Shown here: piece by piece, positions 27,512 through 34,916 of the stretch | Position numbering within the stretch: position 1 is the stretch's first letter | Layout: the number at the start of each line of letters is the position of its first letter | NCBI GenBank assembly: GCA_030835085.1 | Contig: JAUQWQ010000065.1 | Coordinates: 1 to 38,863 of the forward strand | Length of the DNA stretch: 38,863 bases | Direction: 5' to 3' | From: Ignavibacteria bacterium | GTDB taxonomy: Bacteria; Bacteroidota; Ignavibacteria; Tepidaquicellales; OLB5 | The notes under the pieces: generated by a model | Told to the model about the DNA's origin: nothing | What the model saw: the letters and a program-made list of their open reading frames with translations, nothing else | The model's database searches: none | Made by a program: the position numbers and the translations under genes

Positions 27512-27519
27512 TAAATTTG
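27512..27519 (+). promoter_or_regulatory. TAnnTTTG -7 box for the potassium channel gene
   Basis: Plus-strand TAAATTTG ends 5 nt before the ATG at 27525, the same box-to-ATG distance as at 10958-10965. It suggests a leaderless or near-leaderless transcript. Confidence 0.45.
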
Positions 27520-27524
27520 TTAAG

Positions 27525-28538
27525 ATGGCAAAGGAATTGTTAAGAAAATTCAGAATACCCTTTGTACTTTTGTTCTTAGTACTGGTAACAGGTACTTCAG
27601 GGTATTGGTTCATTGGCGGCGGAAAGTATTCTTTGCTTGATTGCTTTTACATGACCGTAATTACCATTTTAACTATCGGTTACGGTGAAATTATTGACCT
27701 GACAAACAGTGACTGGGGGAGATTATTTACAATTTTGATAGCTTTTACAGGAATAGGAACGGCAACATACATAATCTCAACCTTTACTGCTTTGATAGTT
27801 GAGGGACAGCTAAAAGAAACATTCAAAAAAAGAAGAATGGAAAAGAATATTAAGAAGATCAGTGATCATTACATTGTATGCGGGGCAGGAAGAGTTGGCT
27901 CTGTAATTATTCATGAGCTTTATACAACAGGCAGACTCTGTGTTGTTGTGGATAATGATGAGGAAATTATTCAGATAGTAACTGAAAAATACCCCGAAAT
28001 AATAGCTATTGCAGGAGATGCTGATATAGAAGAAGTACTTGAAAAAGCCGGGATTAAAAATGCCGCCGGAATATTTGCGGCTACCGGAGATGATAATCAG
28101 AATCTTGTTATCAGTCTTACATCAAAGTATATTAATCCGAATGTAAGAGTCGTAGCCCGCTGCCTGGAAGCAGCAAATCAGCAGAAAATGAAGAAAGCCG
28201 GCGCTGATACTGTAATTACAGAAAATTTTATTGCCGGAATGCGTATGGCCTCGGAGATGGTTCGCCCTACTGTGGTTAATTTCCTTGATAAAATGCTGGC
28301 AGATAAAGATAAGAACCTGAGAGTTGAGGAAATATTGATGAAAGAAAAATATTCCGGCGTAAGAATTTCAGATCTGGATATGCACAGGTTCCAGGATACA
28401 CTTATACTGGCAGTGCTTGATGATAATAAGTGGACCTACAGTCCAAAAGGTGATTACCTGCTGAACCCGGGATGCAGGATAGTAGTTATTACCACTCCTG
28501 AGGAAAGAGTAAAGCTGGCAGAACATTTCCAGGATTGA
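27525..28538 (+). CDS. Potassium channel with TrkA-N/TrkA-C (RCK) regulatory domains
   Basis: The protein is a two-TM potassium channel subunit. TM1 lies at about 11-29, the pore helix and selectivity filter TILTIGYGE at 47-55, and TM2 at about 66-92. It is followed by a cytoplasmic RCK domain with the Rossmann motif CGAGRVG (119-125) and an acidic VVVDND end of strand 2, then a TrkA-C domain from about 255. This MthK/Kch layout forms a tetramer gated by calcium or nucleotides. The 337 residues are complete. It is divergent from sixA-ppk1 and convergent with the HD-PycTM gene. Confidence 0.93.
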   Translation: MAKELLRKFRIPFVLLFLVLVTGTSGYWFIGGGKYSLLDCFYMTVITILTIGYGEIIDLTNSDWGRLFTILIAFTGIGTATYIISTFTALIVEGQLKETFKKRRMEKNIKKISDHYIVCGAGRVGSVIIHELYTTGRLCVVVDNDEEIIQIVTEKYPEIIAIAGDADIEEVLEKAGIKNAAGIFAATGDDNQNLVISLTSKYINPNVRVVARCLEAANQQKMKKAGADTVITENFIAGMRMASEMVRPTVVNFLDKMLADKDKNLRVEEILMKEKYSGVRISDLDMHRFQDTLILAVLDDNKWTYSPKGDYLLNPGCRIVVITTPEERVKLAEHFQD

Positions 28539-28548
28539 TCACCCGTTT

Positions 28549-29862
28549 TCAGTTCAATAGGTCTAAAGATGTTGAATGAGATTCCGGGTTTAATATAAAT
28601 GCTATAGTGTATGCAGCAACTGCAATTATAAGCCCATACATGAAAATTGTATAACATATCCTGAGATATTTATATTTGCGTCCCAGCACCTGGCCAAGAA
28701 AATAGAAATCCTTGACCATACTTCCGTACAAATAATCCTTATCATGCATTAGCTGATCCATACCCCACTGAAAATCACTTAAAGGCATATTAAAGAAGTT
28801 CCCGAAGAACAGTAAATTAGTTTTTTTCTGTTCAATATCCAGTTTAGTAAAAGTACCTGATGTAATGTTAGGCCTGGTAACAAAAACCGCGAATATTATA
28901 CATGTTAAACATACAGCAAGCAAAATAAATGTCGGGGCTGTAAGATAAGGGTATTCAACAAGTTTCCTAAGCAGGGTAGTAACTATTATCCCGATTATAA
29001 GGGTGTTGATACTTATCATTATATTGGCTTTACTGTCAGCCATTGCCGAAAATTCAACATGAGTTCTTACAGTGTTGCGGAACATTGTTTCAATACCGCG
29101 CTCGGCTACTTTAGCTGATTCCTTTTTAAAAGCAATTTTTTCTTTTTCAACAGCAAGTTTTTCTTCATCTTTCCTTGAAAGGATCTTTTGTTTTTCCAGT
29201 TCAAGTTTTTGTTTATCAAACTCAAGCTTTGCTTTTTTCCCTGCTTCTTCTTCTGCCTGCTGCAAAAGTTTTTTGTAGCATTTTTGGGCTTTTATAAGGT
29301 TCATTGCCTGCTGAGGTTCAAATTTTTTGCGGGCATACCGGGTAAAGAATTTGTGAGTAGATAATAACTCTACGCTCTGCCTGTACCACTCTGCTTCACT
29401 TACCTGCCTAATACCGAGTGTTTCCCATTCGTTTTTCAGCAATTCCGAATAATCAAAAAAATCTTCCCTGCCGAAATGAATAAGATCGGCATCGCACAGT
29501 ATTTGCTCCAAAAGACTTAACGGCTCCTGCGGCATTTTTGTGGAATTAATGCAGCTTAAAACTTTAGCAGTTTTATCGGGGTCATAATTATGCTTCTGCA
29601 GAAATGCCTGCGCAATTTCTTTTCCGGCTTCTTCATGCCCCTGGTATGATACAGTGTAACCGGAATCATGGAACCAGGCAGCAAGAGTTACAATTTCCAG
29701 GTCGGTAGCATCTAAACCTGTTTTTTTACCTATTTTAACAGTATTGCCCACAACATCAAGAGTATGGGCATAGTTGTGGTATATCATATTCGGTGAAAGT
29801 TTCTCACTGAAAAGTTCAGATATATAAATTTCGGCTGATTTTAGAATGTCGTGATGAGGCAT
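28549..29862 (-). CDS. HD phosphohydrolase fused to a Pycsar-type membrane effector (PycTM)
   Basis: The N-terminal half is an HD-type phosphohydrolase: NMIYHNYAHTLDV (His33), AAWFHDSGY (His65-Asp66) and ILCDADLIHFG (Asp124/Asp126) give the metal ligands. A lysine/glutamate coiled coil (about 200-252) follows. The C-terminus has MADSKANIMISINTL, membrane helices at about 283-300, 308-328 and 404-424, and LLFFGNFFNMPLSDFQWGMDQLM. This last region matches the family called Pycsar effector (PycTM), which in Pycsar antiphage systems responds to cCMP or cUMP by damaging the membrane. Many Bacteroidota have this HD fusion outside defence loci, so the role could be housekeeping signalling. The cyclase at 23840-24886 is the only cyclase in view. 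Confidence 0.85.
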   Translation of the reverse strand: MPHHDILKSAEIYISELFSEKLSPNMIYHNYAHTLDVVGNTVKIGKKTGLDATDLEIVTLAAWFHDSGYTVSYQGHEEAGKEIAQAFLQKHNYDPDKTAKVLSCINSTKMPQEPLSLLEQILCDADLIHFGREDFFDYSELLKNEWETLGIRQVSEAEWYRQSVELLSTHKFFTRYARKKFEPQQAMNLIKAQKCYKKLLQQAEEEAGKKAKLEFDKQKLELEKQKILSRKDEEKLAVEKEKIAFKKESAKVAERGIETMFRNTVRTHVEFSAMADSKANIMISINTLIIGIIVTTLLRKLVEYPYLTAPTFILLAVCLTCIIFAVFVTRPNITSGTFTKLDIEQKKTNLLFFGNFFNMPLSDFQWGMDQLMHDKDYLYGSMVKDFYFLGQVLGRKYKYLRICYTIFMYGLIIAVAAYTIAFILNPESHSTSLDLLN

Positions 29863-29938
29863 ATTTTTGATATTTTCTAAATTAAAATATCCTTATAAAA
29901 AGATTTATTCAACATATTATATAGTGGCTTAAAAAGTA

Positions 29939-31402
29939 CTATGGTTTTAGAAAAACCCTGATATCAATGTTTTCCCACGTTGTCTGGTCAGCAATCATAT
30001 AATCTATGAAATCCCTTGATAGGCTGTACTCATCGCCATCTCTGCGCAGTTTGTAAACGGGAATGCTGAGACAATTATTGACCGTATCTTTGTAATCTTT
30101 TACCTGTTTTATTCCGGGAATTGATTCGATTTCCTTAAGCGTTACATCATCATCTACAAACGGTGAGCCCTCAAGATAGCTGCACCATATGATCAATGCC
30201 TTTGGAGTATTGTTAAGATTAGTTTGAGAAAGGAGAGTAAATTTTTTACCTCCGGTTTGTGACTCATCAAGTGCATTTGCTACCTGGTGCATATTTGTGA
30301 TAATTTTGTATTCAGGGTAGTTATCATTTGCAAATTTTGTGATATCTTCGGATACCTTTTCAATTTCAAATTTATTGTGATATGGGGTTGAGTACGGTCC
30401 CAATATGAACATTATAAACAGCAATATAGTACTAAGGATAATATTCCCAAGCGGCTGTTTGAGTTTTATATAGAAATACCCGATACCGACTGCTGCTAAG
30501 ATTCCGAATGCGGGACCAACTACCGCAACATACCTCAATTGACCGATACTGCAGGTCAAGTTCAGCCCTTTTAAAGCAAGCAATGTCTGCACCGCAATAC
30601 CGCCGAAGAAAAACAGTACCAGGAGCCAATAATCTTTTAGTTCTTTTTTAAGAAATAGTATAATCACCCCTGCCATAAAGAATACTGCCTGTAAAAATCC
30701 GAATATTTTCGGGGAGTGCATCAGGTAGTAGTACCAATCTACTCCAACATCAATCTTAAGCAGTCTGGAGTGCAGTGTCATATCATAAAAGAACTGAGTT
30801 GGATTGAGTGAAATTAATGTTGTATATAAATACCATAAAACGGGTCCGGTTATTGCAAACAGCAGTACTTTATAATTTTTCCTGTATGCATAGATAAGAA
30901 AGTATATGGCACATATAAAAGAATATTCCGTGCGGAATATGAAAATGAGAGAGGATGTTATTAAAACAAGTCTTGGCTTATCTTTTAAGTAATAATAGAA
31001 TGAAAGTACAATCAGGAATGCTGCGGGAAGCTCAGCCAGCGACGTATAAGAAATATTGAATAACACAGGCTGGAAGCCCAGAACCGGGATAATCCATTCA
31101 GCATAAGGAATATTTTTTTCTTTCAGTATCCTGTATGAAATGTGAATAGTAAGCATGAAGATCAGTGCCGAGGCAATTTGAACGCCTTTTAAGCCAAACT
31201 GTGCGGGAATTGCAAACAGCAGAACTCTGCCCATTCTGTGCCAGGCGCCCGTGCTCTGCGAGAATGAATCGAAAAAGTGCCTGTTAAAGTTAAAATGGCT
31301 TGAATCATCTATAAAATAGAAACCGTCAGAATTGAATATCCAGATTGCCTGAACAATTATCAGTACAACCCAGAATAAGTATTTTCTTGTTTTATTTTCC
31401 AA
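29939..31402 (-). CDS. Polytopic membrane protein, probable GT-C-type glycosyltransferase
   Basis: The 487 residues contain about ten hydrophobic helices in the first two thirds and a soluble C-terminal domain (about 335-487). The first loop has FYFIDDSSHFNFNRHFF, an acidic pair after TM1 like the catalytic DD/DE of GT-C glycosyltransferases, and the layout is that of lipid-linked sugar transferases. I cannot assign donor or acceptor. The start codon is TTG at 31402; an in-frame stop lies four codons upstream. A promoter with TTG and TATTTTTG lies just before it. It could instead be an unrelated transporter-like protein. Confidence 0.7.
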   Translation of the reverse strand: MENKTRKYLFWVVLIIVQAIWIFNSDGFYFIDDSSHFNFNRHFFDSFSQSTGAWHRMGRVLLFAIPAQFGLKGVQIASALIFMLTIHISYRILKEKNIPYAEWIIPVLGFQPVLFNISYTSLAELPAAFLIVLSFYYYLKDKPRLVLITSSLIFIFRTEYSFICAIYFLIYAYRKNYKVLLFAITGPVLWYLYTTLISLNPTQFFYDMTLHSRLLKIDVGVDWYYYLMHSPKIFGFLQAVFFMAGVIILFLKKELKDYWLLVLFFFGGIAVQTLLALKGLNLTCSIGQLRYVAVVGPAFGILAAVGIGYFYIKLKQPLGNIILSTILLFIMFILGPYSTPYHNKFEIEKVSEDITKFANDNYPEYKIITNMHQVANALDESQTGGKKFTLLSQTNLNNTPKALIIWCSYLEGSPFVDDDVTLKEIESIPGIKQVKDYKDTVNNCLSIPVYKLRRDGDEYSLSRDFIDYMIADQTTWENIDIRVFLKP

Positions 31403-31419
31403 TAAATGTAATTAGGTTA

Positions 31420-31450
31420 CAAAAATACTTTTATATTAACTGCATATCAA
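31420..31450 (-). promoter_or_regulatory. Bacteroidota-type promoter of the GT-C-like gene
   Basis: On the minus strand TTG (31450-31448) is followed after 20 nt by TATTTTTG (31427-31420). This matches the TTG / TAnnTTTG pairing with the usual spacing and lies 17 nt before the TTG start codon. Confidence 0.55.
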
Positions 31451-31554
31451 TGAAATAATTATGTGTTGCATTAGAACTTTTTTATATTGTTAATTATTGA
31501 TAAATTAGAACATATGGTCAGTTTAAAGAATGAAAATACCGTAACAATTTTATT

Positions 31555-31647
31555 ATGACTTTTGATAGCCGCCTGCATAAGATTATAGTAAATTCTAATA
31601 ACGCTCTGCCTGAATTTACGGTATTAAACGGAGATGTTTTATTCTAG
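31555..31647 (+). CDS. Short 30-residue ORF upstream of the PdeM-like gene
   Basis: ATG at 31555 opens a frame reading MTFDSRLHKIIVNSNNALPE and ending FTVLNGDVLF at TAG 31645-31647. It overlaps the beginning of the PdeM-like reading frame, so it could be a leader peptide, a remnant of a neighbouring gene or noise. It is flanked by the 10-bp inverted repeat AATACCGTAA (31535-31544) and TTACGGTATT (31616-31625). There is no membrane segment and no similarity I recognise. Confidence 0.2.
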   Translation: MTFDSRLHKIIVNSNNALPEFTVLNGDVLF

Positions 31648-32324
31648 ATAACTCATATAAAATATTTATTTCGGATGAAGAATTAACCCTGCTGCCGCTA
31701 AAAGCAATCTATTTTGAAAGACACAAAACACTGTTGGTTTCAGATATTCATTTAGGCAAGGTTGGTCATTTTAAGAATTCACCGGTTGCACTTCCTGATG
31801 GGTTAGCAGAAACAGACATGGTTTTGCTGGATAGAATAATTAATGCAATTGATGTTACGGAAATATTTATACTGGGTGAACTTTTTCCCCGAAAAGAGAA
31901 TTTTGATATCAGGCTTTTTAAATCCTGGAGAGATCTGTACCAGAATATTGATCTGAATCTGATCAAGGAAGGTACAGATCTGATTTCCGATGAAATGTAT
32001 ACTAATTTTGAAATCCGTATACATCGAAAGTATTTTTTATGGAATAAGTTTCTTTTTACCCATAAGCCGCTTGATAAAGATATTATATTAAGCGGATGCG
32101 AATACGTTTTCTGCGGTTACATTAATCCCGGGATAAATATTAACGGCAGCGGGAGACCTCTCCAAAATCTTCCTTGTTACTTTTTTGACGAGAAACAATG
32201 TATCCTGCCCGCTTTTGGTGAACCAAACAGGAAAAGCCTCGTGAGGCCTTCTCCAAAAGACAGGGTATATGCAATATCCATTTCAGAAAATGAACCTATT
32301 GTATTAAAGGTTGATAAAATGTAA
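31641..32324 (+). CDS. PdeM-like metallophosphoesterase, degenerate active site and abnormal start
   Basis: The sequence aligns by eye with PdeM, the metallophosphoesterase that accompanies the DNA ligase / Lhr helicase repair cassette: LLPLKAIYFERHKTLLVSDIHLGKVGHF. The first metal motif SDIH is intact (Asp35, His37, numbering from 31641). The rest is eroded: GDLF is GELF (Glu80), GNHD is EGTD (Gly111, Thr112) and GHIHP is GYINP (Tyr160, Asn162). The conserved N-terminal 31 residues precede any ATG, GTG or TTG in frame. Translation must start at ATT 31641 (GGAG 7 nt upstream), or at ATG 31634 after loss of one T in the TTTT run 31637-31640. TTG at 31734 would delete the first domain strand. 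It is probably an inactive or decaying homologue. Confidence 0.7.
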   Translation: MLDNSYKIFISDEELTLLPLKAIYFERHKTLLVSDIHLGKVGHFKNSPVALPDGLAETDMVLLDRIINAIDVTEIFILGELFPRKENFDIRLFKSWRDLYQNIDLNLIKEGTDLISDEMYTNFEIRIHRKYFLWNKFLFTHKPLDKDIILSGCEYVFCGYINPGININGSGRPLQNLPCYFFDEKQCILPAFGEPNRKSLVRPSPKDRVYAISISENEPIVLKVDKM

Positions 32325-32348
32325 AAACCCGCTAAATAGCGGGTTTTT
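32323..32348. terminator. Bidirectional rho-independent terminator
   Basis: The stem CCCGCT/AGCGGG with a 4-nt loop is extended by flanking A and T runs on each side (arms 32323-32333 and 32338-32348). It ends the PdeM-like gene on the plus strand and the tRNA transcript on the minus strand. Confidence 0.85.
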
Positions 32349-32357
32349 TAATAAATG

Positions 32358-32430
32358 AGCTAGCGACCGGGATCGAACCGGTGGCCTGCGCATTACGAAT
32401 GCGCTGCTCTACCAGCTGAGCTACGCTAGC
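32358..32430 (-). tRNA. tRNA-Thr (anticodon CGT)
   Basis: The minus strand folds as a complete cloverleaf: acceptor GCTAGCG/CGCTAGC, D arm GCTC/GAGC, anticodon arm GCGCA-TTCGTAA-TGCGC with anticodon CGT, and T arm ACCGG-TTCGATC-CCGGT. The discriminator base is T and CCA is not encoded. It reads ACG codons. It is 73 nt long and lies 10 nt from the bidirectional terminator. Confidence 0.97.
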
Positions 32431-32517
32431 TTTTAAAACAGAAAACAAAATTACTATTAATGAATACTTTATTCAATGAAAATAGAAATCTTATAAGTGA
32501 TTTAATGATATTAAATT

Positions 32518-33810
32518 TTATCTGATCAGCATAAGCTTTCTTGTAATTCTGTTTTTATCTGTCTTCAGTCTATAGAAATATATTCCGCTAGACAGGTTTG
32601 TTCCGTCAAATTCCGTTTTATAGGAACCGGCATTTACTCTGCCCTGGTGCAAAACTTTTATAGTTTTACCCAGAATATCGGTGACCTCAAGTTTGATATC
32701 GCTGTATTCGGCAATATCAAATGTTATTATAGTTATTGGGTTAAAGGGATTCGGGTAATTTTGATAAAGATTAAATTTTCCGGGTATAATTGTACTGATA
32801 GGTATTATTCCAATTGGATCAGAATAACGGGCTATTTCACCATCACCGGTTACACCCCAGCCATGAACCACTGATAAAGAATTATCTCCCGGCGTTGAAA
32901 CAAAACTCAGATCACGGAAATCTTCTTCTGATACATTAGTAAATTGCAGAGAAAATGATGCTGCATTATTGGTTGAGCGGTATATACTGGGTCCGCTGGA
33001 ATAAAAATACTGCCCTGCAACATTTTCGAATGAGTAATACCTTCCTGTGTTTGGATAAGAACCCTGGAATATCCAGCCGGCTCCGCCGTTTACTGACATA
33101 AAGGGATCATCCCCCCCGCAAAGACCGTTTTGTGAACTTGAAAATGTTAATGATTGCATTGAAATATTTGTATCCGGGATGGAAAAACTCCATGACGTGC
33201 CTGTATTTGTGCTGTAAAATAAATGTCCCGTACTGGTACCAAACCATATAAATATTGGGTTCCCTACAGCTGACTGGAAAAGATGTGTGCAGTTTGGAAT
33301 AATCTGGCTGTTTGGATTAGGAGAGGGCGGTCTAGTTACAGATACTGTATCAAAGGAGTTACCGCCGTTTGTGGTTTTGAATATGAAATATTGATTGGCG
33401 ACAGGGTTGCCGAAAACAAAACCTGTAGTAGAATTAACAAATTGTATATCAGATAAAGTTACATTGCTCCTTGAAAACAAGGTCTGCCAGCTTAAGCCGC
33501 GGTTAGTTGATCTGAAAATCTTTCCTCCGCTTACATTGCTGACGACAATCGCAGTTGTTGGATCCATTCCATGCACACTATAAACATTGCTGGTGCCAAA
33601 TATGGCATTTGTCATATTGAACCAGTTATTACCACCATTGGATGTATATAATACTTTTCCCAATTCCCCTGTGGCCCAGGCAACATTTGCATCATATGCG
33701 TAGACTGAGAACATTACTCCCGGAGAGGGATTGATCTGGTTTACCCAAACCTGCGAATGTAAGTTGATAGCAGTAAACAGTAATATAACAGCAAAATAGC
33801 GGATTTTCAT
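32518..33810 (-). CDS. Secreted beta-propeller protein with T9SS sorting domain
   Basis: A signal peptide (1-20, ending LHSQ) is followed by repeated propeller blades of the BNR / photosynthesis-stability-factor kind, such as VLYTSNGGNNWFNMT, IFRSTNRGLSWQTLF and IFKTTNGGNSFDTV. The last 95 residues (336-430) are a type A sorting domain of the type IX secretion system: YQNYPNPFNP at 349-358, GSYKTEFDGTNLSSGIYFYRL, and terminal KLMLIR. The protein should cross the outer membrane and be attached or released. A GGAGG ribosome-binding site lies before the ATG. Binding partner unknown. Confidence 0.92.
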   Translation of the reverse strand: MKIRYFAVILLFTAINLHSQVWVNQINPSPGVMFSVYAYDANVAWATGELGKVLYTSNGGNNWFNMTNAIFGTSNVYSVHGMDPTTAIVVSNVSGGKIFRSTNRGLSWQTLFSRSNVTLSDIQFVNSTTGFVFGNPVANQYFIFKTTNGGNSFDTVSVTRPPSPNPNSQIIPNCTHLFQSAVGNPIFIWFGTSTGHLFYSTNTGTSWSFSIPDTNISMQSLTFSSSQNGLCGGDDPFMSVNGGAGWIFQGSYPNTGRYYSFENVAGQYFYSSGPSIYRSTNNAASFSLQFTNVSEEDFRDLSFVSTPGDNSLSVVHGWGVTGDGEIARYSDPIGIIPISTIIPGKFNLYQNYPNPFNPITIITFDIAEYSDIKLEVTDILGKTIKVLHQGRVNAGSYKTEFDGTNLSSGIYFYRLKTDKNRITRKLMLIR

Positions 33811-33868
33811 GGTTTGCCTCCTATAGTAATTTTAATGATTTTAGTATATCAATACAATGATAAAAGCC

Positions 33869-33898
33869 AAAAAAGCACAATTGAATATTGTGCTTTTT
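33869..33898 (-). terminator. Rho-independent terminator after the outer-membrane protein gene
   Basis: Arms 33870-33881 and 33887-33898 form a 12-bp stem (AAAAAGCACAAT / ATTGTGCTTTTT) with a 5-nt loop. Read on the minus strand it is followed by a T run and lies 21 nt after the stop at 33920. Confidence 0.8.
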
Positions 33899-33919
33899 AG
33901 CTTTCTATTTCAGTTGAAA

Positions 33920-34747
33920 TTAAAAACCAAATCCAAAACCTGCACTTACTGAACTTGATTTGCCAAAACTGTAATCACCATTCAGATTAACCGGTCCGAG
34001 CTTTATATTCAATCCAACAATTGCCTTAATATTGTTATCGTTTTCGTAATTCATAATTGAAACAACATTATTGTAGTTTACTTTTACATCCATATTTGTC
34101 CTGTCATACTGCACTCCAGTATAGAACGTGAACACGCTTAGTTCTTTGCTTAACTGCAGATTTGCCGCGAAAGATGATGCAGTAACCAGATCTTTATCTT
34201 TTGAATCGCCAATTGATAGGTTATTTACTGAAAATCCTATCGCTATATCAATGGGTGATTTCTTAAAATGACTGGTTATTCCGTGTTTGATCCCAAATCC
34301 CCACATACCAACAGAGCCATATTGACCTATTTTTATTGAAGGAAGAAATCTTGCTGAAAATTCTGTGCCAAATACAGAGCCGACCTGTAACTGCGGTATA
34401 GCCATCGGAAGTATATCAAGTGTATTGTTCGCATCTTTAACAACCGGGTTATCGCCATTAACGTATGTACCCGTGCCCTTTATCCCGAAGTACAGGCTGA
34501 ACCCTTTTTTCACTTTTGCTGAATGAAAAAGACCTGAATTCATATCGGTGCTTACAGCATCTGCATATGGCTGCAGGACTTTCGTATCACCCGCTGAAAT
34601 AAATGTGAACATTACACCTTCAAGAGATTTGTTATCCTGAGAAAGTGTACTTAAGTTAGTTACAAATGAAAATACTATTACGGATAGTAATGTTGTAACG
34701 ATTCTTCCTGCTTTGAATGTTCTTTTTGAATTTGTTGAGTTTTTCAT
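33920..34747 (-). CDS. Predicted outer-membrane beta-barrel protein (DUF6588-like)
   Basis: The 275 residues start with a basic stretch and hydrophobic signal (about 15-36) ending TLSQ. The rest is made of alternating strands (for example SVGMWGFGIKHGIT, DIAIGFSVNNLSIG, VNLNGDYSFGKSSSVSAGFGF) and ends in phenylalanine, as outer-membrane barrels do. The layout resembles the Bacteroidota family DUF6588; the function is unknown. Its promoter contains two perfect CTGTAAG heptamers and a TATCTTTG box almost identical to those before the small ORF at 38504, implying joint control by the STAND-SARP regulator encoded between them. Confidence 0.82.
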   Translation of the reverse strand: MKNSTNSKRTFKAGRIVTTLLSVIVFSFVTNLSTLSQDNKSLEGVMFTFISAGDTKVLQPYADAVSTDMNSGLFHSAKVKKGFSLYFGIKGTGTYVNGDNPVVKDANNTLDILPMAIPQLQVGSVFGTEFSARFLPSIKIGQYGSVGMWGFGIKHGITSHFKKSPIDIAIGFSVNNLSIGDSKDKDLVTASSFAANLQLSKELSVFTFYTGVQYDRTNMDVKVNYNNVVSIMNYENDNNIKAIVGLNIKLGPVNLNGDYSFGKSSSVSAGFGFGF

Positions 34748-34800
34748 GGTTTTGCTTCTTTCTATTTTTGTTACAGTTAGTTGTTTAATTAACTTCTGTA

Positions 34801-34847
34801 CAAAGATATCCTGAAAGCTTATTGCAGGACTTACAGCTTTCTTACAG
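34801..34847 (-). promoter_or_regulatory. Candidate SARP operator and promoter of the outer-membrane protein gene
   Basis: On the minus strand: CTGTAAG (34847-34841), 4 nt, CTGTAAG (34836-34830), 5 nt, CAATAAG (34824-34818), 9 nt, TATCTTTG (34808-34801). The 11-bp period and the position just upstream of the -7 box match how SARP activators bind. The ATG is 53 nt after the box. Confidence 0.8.
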
Positions 34848-34916
34848 AAAAAAGTGTTGAAATTTTTGGTTATTGCTAAGATTTGAGGATAATACCGTAA
34901 AAGGGTTGAGTGTGTT

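Noticed and set aside
23840-29862. A true Pycsar antiphage operon made of the cyclase and the HD-PycTM gene
   Set aside because: The genes are on opposite strands with ppk1, sixA and a channel gene between them, and HD-PycTM fusions are common outside defence loci; only a loose functional link is proposed.
31535-31625. 10-bp inverted repeat AATACCGTAA / TTACGGTATT around the short ORF before the PdeM-like gene
   Set aside because: Arms are short and 71 nt apart, and they do not extend; noted in the short ORF entry but not enough for a regulatory call.
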